Source: Heligmosomoides polygyrus polygyrus
Taxonomy: Eukaryota; Nematoda; Chromadorea; Rhabditida; Heligmosomidae
DNA length: 64,000 nt
Direction: 5' to 3'
Assembly (NCBI GenBank): GCA_947396885.1
Contig: OX377202.1
Span: 17,050,001-17,114,000 of the forward strand
Shown here: one piece after another, positions 21,320 through 31,450 of the stretch
Numbering within the stretch: position 1 is the first letter of the stretch
Layout: every line of letters begins with the position of its first letter
Translations under genes and position numbers: made by a program
Notes under the pieces: generated by a model
The model's input: only the letters and a program-made list of their open reading frames with translations
Databases searched by the model: none
What the model was told of the DNA's origin: nothing

Positions 21320-23191
21320 TTGAAACAACGTGTCTTGGAGCGCAACCTACTTGTCTAAAGACCAGCTAGACTATGTACGTGTAGTTCACCTCCAATATAA
21401 CGATTTGCAAGCCATATAGGCACAGTTCTGCCAAGTAGTGGGTTGTGGGAAAGTGGGAGATCGCGTCCTGATGGAACCTACAGAAGATGCCACTGCACCA
21501 ACGAACAAACAGCTCATAACAATAACCGAACTCCATCTGCAGAATGATTCAGTATATCGGCGCGCAACTGAGAAGAATTTTCTATCACAATGCAAACGAC
21601 TCAATCATGCTTGGATAACAATAGAAAAAGCAGCAGGCATTGACGACAGACTTCTCAGTAGACTCAGGCTGGATAATCCTTGCTGTCCAGTCTTTTACAA
21701 CCTTGTAAAGACTCATAAGCTGGCTCGTGCTGACACGCTATCAACGTCTGCGGAAACTTTCAAAATCCGACCTATAATCAGCTGTGTGAATGGACCAACC
21801 GATAGAATATCATGGTTTCTTAATAACACCGTAAGCCAGCTGTTACCCATGGTCCCCTCACACTTGACCAACACAAACCAATTCCTTGCAAAGCTACGCA
21901 GTTCTACCATTGGTCCAAACTGCGTGATGGAGTCGTTTGATGTGGAATCGCTTTATACAAATGTTCAAAACGACCAAGCATTGCAGGCATTGTCTGAAAT
22001 GCTGGACCGACACATTGGTAATATTAACACCTTTGGACTAATCAAAGCATACATCATGACTTTAGCCAAGGAATGTCTCTCGTTTAATATCTTTAAATGG
22101 TCAGGCAGATACTTTTCTCAAATCAGAGGATTGGCCATGGGACAACGGCTAGCGCCTGTACTTGCGATCTGCTTTATGAGCAGGATAGAAGAACCGGTAC
22201 TTGTGCGCTCACCATTAATGTATTGTAGGTATATAGATGTCTGTTGTATTGTTACGTCAACACAATCCGAAATGGATGAGTGTTACCGACTACTCAATGA
22301 ACAGTCTACCTACATTAAGCTTACACGGGAAACTCCAAAGGACGGTTGGCTTCCATACCTCAACACCCAGGTCAAAGTTTCCAATGGCGTTGTTAGTGTT
22401 AAATGGTACTGGAAACCAAGCTCAAAGAATATCCTGATTCACGCGAGCTCTGCTCATCCTGTAGCCATAAAGCGTAGTGTCGTAAGAAACATGTTTCGAA
22501 CGGCCTCACAAGTGTGCACAGGTGATCAGGAGCGGCTTGAATCATTGAGATTGGCTTCAAATATAGCCAAAGAGAACGGCTATACCGTTTCTCATCGTCG
22601 GCACAGAGTCCAAGCTAACCGCCAATCAGAACGACCGCACGAAAGCAGGGTACTCCTTTGCATGCCTTTTATCTCTGATAAGGTAAGCGCTGCAATTCAA
22701 AGGAGCATTGTGCGAACTCAGCTGCAAAACGATGTTGTTTTAGTTGGCATCCCAAACGATAACATCAAGCGGCAGCTAGTTAGAAACAGGCTCTACGATA
22801 AGCAGTGCTTGTCAGAGAACTGCGTTACATGTCCCTACGGTAAACTAGGTGATTGTTCTCATATGGGGGCAATCTATCAAATCGAATGTCAGGCTTGTAA
22901 CGCCACATACATTGGGGAAACCGGAAGAAGGCTAGCTGTTCGAGTTAAAGAGCATCTGGCTGGCAAAGATCGTATTAATTTAAGAACACCTCTAGGAAGG
23001 CATAGGGCGGTTGACCACGACGGTAACGATTTTGGCATTAGATGCACGATTCTGGCCAGACAGAAATTTCGGCACGCAAAGCGTTGGAGGCGTTCTGGAT
23101 CTTCGCAAGGAATCCTAGTATAAACGACCGCCATGAACGTCCGTCAATCACACATGACTTTCTGCCGTTTGTGCCTAGATGTGAGCTGTAG
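21320..23191 (+). pseudogene. Penelope-like element: reverse transcriptase plus GIY-YIG endonuclease
   Basis: The main open frame (21438-23123, 561 codons) has no ATG at its start. The same frame reads back past a TAG at 21418 through SKDQLDYVRVVHLQYNDLQAI. Landmarks are GDRVLMEPT; VKTHK at about 94-98; RT motif A FDVESLYTNV (Asp168); GLAMGQRLAPVLA at about 235-247; then CRYIDVCC, where the usual Y-x-D-D is Y-I-D-V (Asp267, Val268). A Cys-rich linker (CLSENCVTCPYG...C) precedes the GIY-YIG domain: AIYQIEC...YIGETGRR...VKEH from about residue 478. A frameshift near 23080 moves the conserved tail RKALEAFWIFARNPSINDRH to another frame, ending at 23189. It is probably inactive. Confidence 0.9.
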
Positions 23192-23475
23192 AATAGAGGA
23201 CGACGTGCAGGGTCGTTATCATTTCATAGTGGTATACGACCGCTGCAGTAAGTCTCATTCGTCCTCGCTAACCTTACTAACGCAGAGTGGCATCGGCACT
23301 CTTGGTGGATCGAATCGTGAGTGCATCCTTCTCTTCGAAGTACTTTGGTGGGGCCCTCTTTGCTCTCGGAAATGCTGGAGGGCTACGGGATAGAGTGCAA
23401 CTTCAATCTTGCACTACGTTCAAGCCTCTGAAGACGACGATCTCGTCGAAACGTTGGGCCACGCATAAATAAAGA
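23192..23475 (+). mobile_element. 3' UTR of the Penelope-like element
   Basis: Non-coding sequence ends CTGAAGACGACGATCTCGTC then GAAACGTTGGGCC and ATAAATAAAG. A similar order (GAGGACGAAACGGTCGAAACGTC then AATAAAC) closes the second copy at about 52710-52760. This supports the 3' boundary. The CTGAnGA...GAAAC arrangement at 23428-23452 resembles a hammerhead ribozyme core, a motif known in Penelope-like elements, but the stem next to it does not pair well. Confidence 0.6.
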
Positions 23476-23737
23476 AGATTCACCATAATAACCTCGTTTT
23501 GGCACAATACTAACACTTGAAGGACTTGAAGTGCCGAGGTTTTATGAAGGGAGAAGCTTTGATTTAAAACAGCTCATATTTCAGTTGGTACGAATGAAGC
23601 GCCTCGTTAACGTTTCTTCTTTCGGGTGTCGACAGCCAGTTACATCATCGCGCCAGAGCAAGGCGAATGGACATTGAGAAAGGAGACAGGACAAAAGTCC
23701 GTCCTTCTATAGAAGATTCTATCGATGTCATCAATCA
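23476..23737. other. Unassigned interval
   Basis: No recognised gene or repeat between the Penelope-like 3' end and the next SINE relic. Confidence 0.5.
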
Positions 23738-23900
23738 ACCGTCAGCTTTTCAGGATAAGGCAAAACACTGATTTCGTCATCGGCCGGTTACCGCAATTGC
23801 TGTGTGGCAAATACGTACTCAGATGGTTTCCACGGAATAGCATAGAAGCAGCATACGTGGCGCATCCCGTAAAGGAGATAAACCATAACTCCATTCGGTG
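23738..23900 (+). mobile_element. Diverged family S SINE 3' half
   Basis: TTCAGGATAAGGCAAAACAC, CATCGGCCGGTTACCGCAA, CAAATACGTACTCAGATGG and ACGTGGCGCATCCCGTAAAG keep the family order. The tRNA-like half is not recognisable. Confidence 0.65.
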
Positions 23901-24028
23901 TAGGTCAAAATCGGAATCGCAAAAATCAAGCAGTCTTTCCTTTTTACGCATTGCTTATTACCGACTTTTCCACCACTTGGCCTTGGTATGCGAAATACGC
24001 TATCAAACTGTCTTCAAGACAACCAACA

Positions 24029-24093
24029 GTGAATGCATGGCGAGTCCCGAAAAAAGGATGGAACAATGCCGTCTCCTACCCTTTATCCATTTG
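24029..24093 (+). mobile_element. Family S SINE 3' tail fragment
   Basis: GAATGCATGGCGAGTCCCG, AACAATGCCGTCTCC and TACCCTTTATCC remain of the 3' domain and tail. Confidence 0.6.
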
Positions 24094-25317
24094 CTAATCT
24101 TGTTGTGGGCGGCGGAAATATCCCGGAAGCGGGCAGTTTGGTATTCGAAGAAGCACAGCGTTAAAAGGAGTCATGAAGGAGCTCGTTACCGAAGGCAGGA
24201 TGAGAGGAGAGACGCGAATGAGCACGTCGCCATAGGGAAATTCGTGGCAGTCTCGCCGTCGAGCGTCATATTGAGTTTAAAGTGAGCATCATCCTGTCAC
24301 TCTTACCGCATATCTCAAGCGACAATCGAAAAACCCTCGCTGCACGGCAGGCGGCAGGCATTGCCAGACATACTCTAGCACATGCTATCACAAAGAATAA
24401 GGGACCACTCCAGGAGCACAATGTTGATTTCGCAGACTTCCGGTCAATGCCGAAGTGACCATTGTCAACCGCGGAGTTCAATTTTTCCCAAAAATAGATC
24501 ACTTCTGCATCTTTTAGTAGAATGTAGCTTCTGGGTATGGTTTCAACATTGAGGTGACTCGTTTGGAACTTTGTTTCTGAAAGCTTTTGTAGTGTTTGTC
24601 TTGAACATCCAGTTCAGTCGTACAAAGTTTTAAGAGCTGATTGTTTTATGGTTAAAAAATAAAATAAAAATTGGAAGCAACCTTCAAATCAGTCCAGACG
24701 TGCTTATAATTTTAGCAGAACGACATAGCACAACACTTTCACAGCACAAAGCGAAAGAAAATAGCAACTTTCTGAGAAATGAGGGCTGAATTCGTGCATT
24801 TAATACTAGCACACTGTGTTTCGCTTAAATACTTGTCAGGCTTCTCCATGTAGTAACCAAATCGATTAAATTATGCCTCTTTTAAAGTTTAGAACTTAAA
24901 AACACGTTCAGATTACATCAAAGTGCAGGACTTGTCAAAAATCCAGGTACTATTTGTAAGGTTTTACCATTGCTACTAGTGAAGCTTTTAGCGATGTTTA
25001 AAGCTGATATGGAGACATAGAATGACGAAAATTCTGACCACTAAATGGACAAGACTGCACCCGTTCGGATGCTTAAATTTCTACTCGATTGGTTGTGCAT
25101 GGACTCAATGCTTGTCACAACCTTTTTATTAATAGACCACATTACCCTGTGATGTGCTTCTTTTGACGTTTAGGAATTGACAGTGCACTAGAACTTTATA
25201 TGAACCGTTAACATCCGCAAATCTTTTACTAGCTGCAGTGGTGTGGTGTCTGGTATAATTCCTATTTTGCTTAACATATCACCCATTTTACCTTTTACAG
25301 TTTTAATATTAGGTCGC
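24094..25317. other. Unassigned A+T-rich stretch
   Basis: No recognised gene or repeat. Confidence 0.5.
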
Positions 25318-25330
25318 TACCTAAGTTGTG

Positions 25331-25621
25331 GGCGCGTGGAGCGCCGTCGGAGGAGGCACCGGCTTTCGCCTGAACCCGATACCAGGTTCTTGGTTCGGAT
25401 TTTCCGCCTAGGCCAACCAAGCCTTCCATCCCTGGGGTCGGCGAATAGGTACCAGACCTGTCTGGGAAGGATAAAGCACTGACTTGTACATCGGCTGACC
25501 ACCGCATGTCATCGTATGGCCAAATACGCATTCAACACGCCTCCACGACATCCCGTAGAAGTAGAATGCGTGGCGCATCCCAAAGAGGATTAAATAACTC
25601 CATCCTTTATCCTTTTATCCT
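25331..25621 (+). mobile_element. Family S SINE inserted in a mariner terminus, 13-bp target duplication
   Basis: The copy runs from GGCGCGTGGAGCGCCGTCGG to CATCCTTTATCCTTTTATCC. TACCTAAGTTGTG is perfectly repeated at 25318-25330 and 25622-25634. The right copy leads into TCGTTTTTACT, which looks like the left terminus of the mariner relic that follows, so this SINE is younger than that mariner. The A box is changed to GAGCGCCGTCGG. Confidence 0.95.
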
Positions 25622-26845
25622 TACCTAAGTTGTGTCGTTTTTACTATCAATGGTTTGAAATCTTGTGAACCCGGTTATGCTTGTAGTTTTGGTGTGGTTT
25701 TATATAATTTCTGAAATCGCATCTTCTCTTCTATTCAGAACCACTTTTGATTTAAATCCAAATTTGCTCCCTAGATTTTTTCAGGGCTTGGAAAAAGAGA
25801 TGAACGCGATGCAAATTCGCCCCATTTTTTTTTTGTTCCACTTCATACTGGGACGTGAAGCAGCAGAAACAGCTCGAGGCGTCAACACCGCATTTGGCCC
25901 GGAGACTACTCGCGTACACACGGTGGAGCGTTGCTTCAGCAGATTCCGAAATACAAATTAGAAACTTGAAGATGACCAACGCAACGGGTCGGCCTTCGGA
26001 AAACGACGACGACCAGTTGAAGAGGCTAGTTAAACCGAATCCGCAAGCAACACTTTCAGCTGCGGAAGAAAGGAAAGAGAAAGAAGCTGGACAAACGGAT
26101 GCGATTTAACCGAGAGTCACAGAGAGCTCGCCGTTTGGAAGTATCGTCAACGCTTATTCTACGCAAAAAATTGACCCGTCTCTAGGGTGAATTGTGACGT
26201 CTGACGAAAAATGGATCGTCTACGACGATCGACGACGAAGTGCTTAATGGCTGGATATTGACTAGGCACCTAAACACTTTCCAAAGCCGAGTATGCACCA
26301 GGAGAGGGTGCTGGTGACAGTTTGGTGGTGTGCCACCGAATTAATCCACTATAGCATTCTTAAACCTTGTGAAACAATCACGGCGGAAAAGTACTGTCAG
26401 AAGCTGGACGAGGTGCACAAGAAGCCCCAGCAAATCTATCCAGCGCTGATCTACAGAAGGGGACCGATACTTTTATACGACAACGCTAGGCCGCACGTAT
26501 TGATGATCACCAGGCAAAAGCTCTATTCTTGGGATACAGAACACTCTTCTATCTACCGTATTCGCCCGACCTATCGCCTACAGACTACCATTTTTCAAAC
26601 ATCCCGACAGCTTCCTTCGCTGAAAATACTTCAGGAACCTATGTACATGCTGCAAAATATGCTCTCGAAGAATTCATCGCTTCTAGATCTCCGTAGTTCT
26701 ATGCTACTAAAACAATTAAACTAGTATCTCGTTGGCAAATATGGGTAGATTGTAATGGTTCTTATTTCGACTAACAAAGTTATGTTTGAGCCGAGATATG
26801 TACATTTCAACTTAGAGGTCAAAAAACGACAACACTTTGCTAACG
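25622..26845 (+). mobile_element. Mariner element 1, degraded full length
   Basis: The left end AAGTTGTGTCGTTTTTA (about 25628) and the right end, whose complement reads AAGTGTTGTCGTTTTTTGACC (about 26816-26840), look like worn terminal inverted repeats around the transposase relic. Confidence 0.7.
25800..26774 (+). pseudogene. Mariner transposase pseudogene 1
   Basis: Starts MNAMQIRPIFFLFHF, then LGREAAETARGVNTAFG and VERCFSRFRN, the paired helix-turn-helix start of mariner transposases. After stops and shifts it gives VTSDEKWIVYD (first Asp), QERVLVTVWWCATELIHYS, ITAEKYCQKLDEVH, ILLYDNARPHV (second Asp), PYSPDLSPTDYHF (third Asp, another frame) and VSRWQIWVDCNGSYFD before a stop at 26772. 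All three catalytic aspartates survive in different frames, with many disabling changes. The family style (WW...IHYS, RWQ...DCNGSYFD) resembles Hsmar1-type mariners. Confidence 0.9.
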
Positions 26846-27310
26846 ACCTTTTACATTGACAAGTCATAATCGTTAAAAGGTTAATATTACGTTAAAAGGT
26901 CAGCTTGTAACAAACATTCTTTCCAATCTAGTCTGGAACAAAAGATTTTAGAAGGGTGCGAATCGAAGTCTTGACCATTTGCTCACAACAGAATTTTTGT
27001 GATACTGTGCCTTCATACGAGTCTCAAACATCTCTAAAGCTTCACAAGCAGCAATGTGAAACCTTTCAAATTGTAGCTGCACTTTACCGCAATCTACAGT
27101 TATTTAAAGTTCTAAACTTCAGGAAAGGCACATATCATTCGGTAGGGCCACTTTGTGATGAGCTTTCGACAAGTATTCAAACGAGACACAATCAATGAGT
27201 GTAAGATGCAAACATTCAGACGAATGTGTGGCGCAATCCCCACTCAATGCTAGAAAATTCGTATTTTTCCATTTTACATTAGCTTCAAGTCTCTCCTATA
27301 CGTTATTGGC
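26846..27310. other. Unassigned, with a small SINE scrap
   Basis: GAATGTGTGGCGCAATCCCCACT at about 27222-27244 is a trace of the SINE 3' domain (plus). The 80-residue frame at 26956-27198 has no recognisable motif. Confidence 0.4.
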
Positions 27311-27317
27311 AATAACG

Positions 27318-27346
27318 CTATATAATAATAATAATAATAATAATAA
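27318..27346. repeat. (TAA)n microsatellite
   Basis: About nine uninterrupted TAA units. Confidence 0.95.
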
Positions 27347-27661
27347 CGCCACCTAGCGCGTGCTGACCGCCGCCTGACATGTTATAACCAGGATCTAACA
27401 TGGTGAGGAGGGCACATAACTTCACCCGCCTACAACCGCGGCGAAAACATTTAATTTTTCGTTTTTTGTTTGCTTGTGAGTTTTTCTGGTTTAGGTTCTA
27501 TTGTGCTCTGTAGGAGTCGCTCGGTAAGTCCCAAGTCGATTTTTTACATACTCTTTAATTATGTGCCCCCCCCTGACTAAGATAGATCCAAGTTGGAAGA
27601 TGTCCTGCGTTAATGGAGATTATCAACTACAACAGAGCTAAAGATGTCGTGCAGAATTCAT

Positions 27662-28013
27662 AGAAATATTCACGAGATGTGTATTCACGGTCGGCCACCC
27701 GCACCGCACATTCAGCTCGTCGGGCTTTGCCGTTGAAAAACGACCGCTCGCTGCCAGCAGTAAGTGCTTGATATTATGGCAATGTCAATCAAGTGCACAC
27801 TGAAACTCAATTTCGACTTAGGCGGAGAGCGTTCGGAGCAGAAGCAGTGACGAGAGAAGCGAAGCGAATTCACCGACAGGAGAAGAAGGGTGCCTAATTT
27901 CGGTAAGTGGTTTAGTCACTTAGGCACTGATTTACCTACAGGTCTGCTGCATGCGGTCGGCTCAGCCAAAAAGGCTAGCGGTGTTGTCGGCTCTTATTCC
28001 GTTGTACGCATAG
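27662..28013 (+). CDS. Candidate spliced host-gene fragment, three exons
   Basis: A G+C-rich stretch contains GTAAGT...TTAG (27760-27821, 62 bp) and GTAAGT...ACAG (27903-27941, 39 bp), which look like short nematode introns. Removing them leaves one phase-0 frame of about 80 codons: exon 27662-27759 (KYSRDVYSRSATRTAHSARR...), exon 27822-27902 (AESVRSRSSDERSEANSPTG...), and exon 27942-28013 ending in TAG. The first exon may begin after TTCATAG at 27661. No protein family is recognised; it is Ser/Arg-rich. The length is short enough for chance, and the second intron is at the lower size limit. Confidence 0.3.
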
Positions 28014-28272
28014 GCGAGCAGAAGTTTTGTGCGTTTTCATTGCCGAAGTTGAAGAACACCTAGTTTGGAAAAGGATGAAACGAACCGTCTGAGATAATAT
28101 CTTGTAGTCACCGCTTCAAAATGTTAGGCTGTTATTAGATGGTAAAGTTCTCGGCGTTTTATTACCTTGGATATTACATACTAACACTGTTTCAGTTTTT
28201 TACTACGCGACTTCAGAGGAAGTTTCGACACTATTTCGTAGAGAAAGGCATGCAAAAAAAGATAAATTATGG

Positions 28273-28546
28273 CGCTTCCCATTACAATTTGGGATGCGTC
28301 GCGGGTTCTACTTCTACGGTATGTCGTGGAGGCGACTTGAATGAGTATTTGGCCATACAATGACTTGCAGTGGCCAGCCGATGAACAAGTCTGCGCTCTA
28401 TCCTTTCCAGGCATGTCTGGTAGCAAATCACCACTGCCTTCGGAGATGGAAGGCTGGATTGGCCTACGAGGAAATCCGAACCAAGAGCCTAGAATCGGGT
28501 GCATACGACGATCGGCACCTCCTCCAACTGCGCTATACACGCCCAC
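28273..28546 (-). mobile_element. Family S SINE (minus)
   Basis: Complete body in reverse complement, from GATGCGTCGCGGGTTCTACT to GCTATACACGCCCA. The B box (complement of AAATCCGAACCAAGAGCC) and A box (complement of CCAACTGCGCTATA) are still readable. No clear tail or target duplication. Confidence 0.9.
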
Positions 28547-29270
28547 GTTTTCAAATACGAAATAAAATATGTCAGACGAACGCCGAAAACTGAAGAATAT
28601 GGACCACTTTTCGTGACAGCAGAAAAGCCCGATTTTCGTATCATCGAGGTTTGTGACGTAAATCTCGGAAAGGAGAAGTCGAAATTAAATCAAAATAATG
28701 ATAACTCAAAATCTGGGCCCAAATAATGATAACTCAAAATCTGGGCCTAAAAAACCTGCGGTAAGCAGTTGACAGAAGACACTTTGAAATAGACGCAGAT
28801 AACCTTAAATATAACAGAAAACCGTACTCAGAATTGGCAGCCATACAGGGGAAGTGGAAGCAAAGTCTATGCGATGTTCCCTTAGCTTAGGGTTTAACCC
28901 AACAAAAATACCTTGCTAAAGCGTTTTCTTACAGGTAAAAACGAAAAAATTACTTGGACTGATTGTAAGCTCCACGGCAGGGCGCCTCTGGATTCTATTT
29001 TAAGTGGAGCGAGTAGCTGTAGTACTAATACCTTCCAGAAATTGTAGCTCTTTAATTTAAAGATCGGGTCACGAGCATTAAGCAAAACATGGTTTGCGAA
29101 GCATCTGTGGATACAACACTGCTCTCCAACCATCGCGAAGTCCCTAGGTCACATTATAATGACCACTTCTGGAAGAGAAAATATTCCGAATTCTACACCA
29201 AGCGGTGCTTTGAACAGTTATTCTGTTCGTTTGACAATTTCGTTGTTATTGTACTGCACCCTCGAGTGCA
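28547..29270. other. Unassigned stretch
   Basis: CAAAATAATGATAACTCAAAATCTGGGCC occurs twice in tandem (about 28690-28747). Nothing else recognised. Confidence 0.5.
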
Positions 29271-29272
29271 TA

Positions 29273-29305
29273 TATATATATATATATATACAGGGTGGCT
29301 GAAAA

Positions 29306-29346
<41 letters not shown>
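29273..29346. repeat. (TA)n microsatellite interrupted by a TIR-like 18-mer
   Basis: Two (TA)n runs flank CAGGGTGGCTGAAAAGTA (about 29291-29308). This 18-mer looks like one terminal repeat of a Tc1/mariner-type element, which target TA. Open frames through here encode YIYIYI strings and are not genes. Confidence 0.85.
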
Positions 29347-29348
<2 letters not shown>

Positions 29349-30595
29349 TAAGATATCAGGGAACTTCGTACTGTTTAGCACATTCCCGACGAGAGAGCTT
29401 TTGCGCCCAGTGCGCGCGACGGCCGGCTGCTTTTTTGGCGCGCGCGTGTGTCCGCTCAATTGTGTGAACTCTCACGAAAAACAACAACAAAAACCGCGTT
29501 AGAGAACGTTACTGGCGACTTAAGAAAAGTCCAGAAGAACTGCACAGGTTGCTACAGAAAACTGAGCAGTAGCCTGGGAAGAGATATTGCCAAGAAGGAA
29601 GGAGAGTCCATACGCGGTGCTCCAGTTGCGAAAAACATGCTTGTTTGAGGTGGTATCCAACGATAGGAAGTGTTTTTGTTGAATGTTGGTTTATTGTCCT
29701 AATCGCTCAGAGCCTATTTTGTTTCATTTAAGTGTTCGATTCATGTTCCATCTGAAGTTTGTGCATTAATTCTCGTCTAGAAGTATGTGCGCTTTCAGTA
29801 ATGGGAAAAGTTCTTGTCTTGTTTGTTACGAGAAAGCCAATCATTTTTCTGCCTACGCAAACCGAACGTTGACTTGTTATTATAATTTGCGAATTTGAGG
29901 AGAAAATCGAACAAGAACATCAATAAGGAAAATTATTCCCAAAAACATCTTCGTCCACTCAAGTGAGTGGACACCCTCGCCAATCTGTTAAATTAGAATT
30001 GACTCTCGTGGTTGGCTGCTACAAAATCGGATGAAGCAGGACAGCAACTGCCGACAATTGTGCTGGACCTGGTAGAGCCCCAGCTACACCCGCGATGGAT
30101 TCCGATTCCTGCGACTACGGCAAGGATTCCAGAGGATCATAGAAGCGCTCATTCCATACACAACGAATAATTTGATAATCAACTCTATGGCAACGGCATC
30201 CGGTTCTCAGCTCTCTTCAGCTCGCTATTTATTAGCAAAACATCTTTGCAGAAAACCGACAAACGTGTGACGTGATGTGTCTAGCCTTTCATGATATGTA
30301 TCCATTTCAAAGCGGAAACGGCTCCCAAACAAAAGAATAAGAGAAAAAATATTAATGATCAGTTGATCACAGTCATAAAAAACCAGCATACCGTAGCCGA
30401 AGCGTACCGTAACTTGGATTCTCTGAGTAATATTACCGCTGTAAACTGGAAACAAAGGAAGAGGTGTGGATCATCGTGAATTAGCACTTCTTCAAAATGC
30501 GCCACAGCATCCACTTCTATGGAAACCAAAGCATCGTTCATTCACATTGGCCTTACACTACCAAATAGCCTACATCATAGACCGCCTCTCTCTGC
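29347..30595. other. Unassigned stretch
   Basis: A G+C-rich pocket lies at 29395-29460 (GCGCGCGACGG). ATGCGCCACAGCATCCACTTC near 30498 may be a SINE scrap. No gene recognised. Confidence 0.4.
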
Positions 30596-30772
30596 CTCTT
30601 TGTGGGACGAGCCACGCACTCTACTTCTACAGGATGTTATGTGGTCAATTTGAAAGCCTATTTCGCCCATGCAGTGACTTTCGGCGGCGATCAACAAGTC
30701 AGCATTGCATCTTTCACAAACAGAGAAATACCTTAAAGCGAAGTGATGGAAGGCTCTTCCGAGTGTGCGTCA
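30596..30772 (-). mobile_element. Diverged family S SINE (minus)
   Basis: GACGAGCCACGCACTCTACT, GATGTTATGTGGTCAATTTG and CAACAAGTCAGCATTGCATC keep the family order. The tRNA-like end has decayed to CTTCCGAGTGTGCGTCATACG. Confidence 0.65.
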
Positions 30773-31190
30773 TACGCATGTGTGGCCTTTCTTCCTTTAC
30801 GAAGCCAATTGTCCGGGAAAAGTGGTAATATCGCAGCTGAATTAGGCAGTTGGTTGGCAACTTCGTTAAATAGCCTTCATCCCCTTTTTACGAGTTCTAA
30901 GGTTTCAGATGCGTTTGAAATCATTGCATTTCGTCCCAATGGGTACAAATGATCGATGGTGTAAAAGAAACTAATCGTTGTTTTCCAACGTTGTTTTCCA
31001 ATTTTCCGCGTTTTCTTTGCAGAAGACCAAGATCTCTGATGCTTTCGTTGGCGCGAAAAATAACTGTGCGGCTAACTGCATACTAGAAGTGGAGACCACT
31101 TCAACCGAAGTTCTCCATGAGCGAGAGTCGGTGGTTCGTTTTGTCCGTTTTCACCGATACACAAAACATACACCATTGATCATCGTTTAC
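30773..31190. other. Unassigned stretch
   Basis: No recognised gene. It lies downstream, on the minus strand, of the SL1-like sequence at 31191. Confidence 0.4.
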
Positions 31191-31212
31191 CTCAAACTTG
31201 GGTAACTAAACC
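31191..31212 (-). ncRNA. SL1-like sequence followed by a splice donor; SL RNA pseudogene candidate
   Basis: The minus strand matches the 22-nt SL1 leader with one change (AGTT for AATT). It is followed at once by GTAAAC, the same donor context as genuine SL1 RNA genes. GTTTGAGGTAAAC can form the first stem of an SL RNA. I could not find a convincing Sm-binding site (AATTTTTGG type) downstream (31190 to 31080), so a pseudogene or a diverged gene is more likely than a working one. Confidence 0.5.
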
Positions 31213-31426
31213 AAAACTACACGATTTTATCATGAACCTACATTACATAGCACCTTTAAAACACCTCCTACAAGAAGCTAAGGTGAGGAATAAATAAAGA
31301 GAACACTGGGAAGAGCGCCATATGAATTTTCCCACATGACTCTTTTATAATATGTTTTTTTTTTCATAGCGCCACAGTCTGATCATACTCTAAGCGATTT
31401 TTTTTACAATACCCCACAAATCGTTC

Positions 31427-31450
31427 TATGATCGCGACAAAGTCGCGATA
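31427..31450. repeat. Short perfect hairpin
   Basis: ATCGCGAC-AAA-GTCGCGAT is a perfect 8-bp stem with a 3-nt loop. No function assigned. Confidence 0.7.

Noticed and set aside
27318..27346. CRISPR-like short repeats
   Set aside because: A plain (TAA)n microsatellite; no spaced direct repeats with unique spacers occur anywhere in the window.
29089..29502. 137-residue frame with IYIYIY runs
   Set aside because: Driven by the (TA)n microsatellite; no conserved part outside it.
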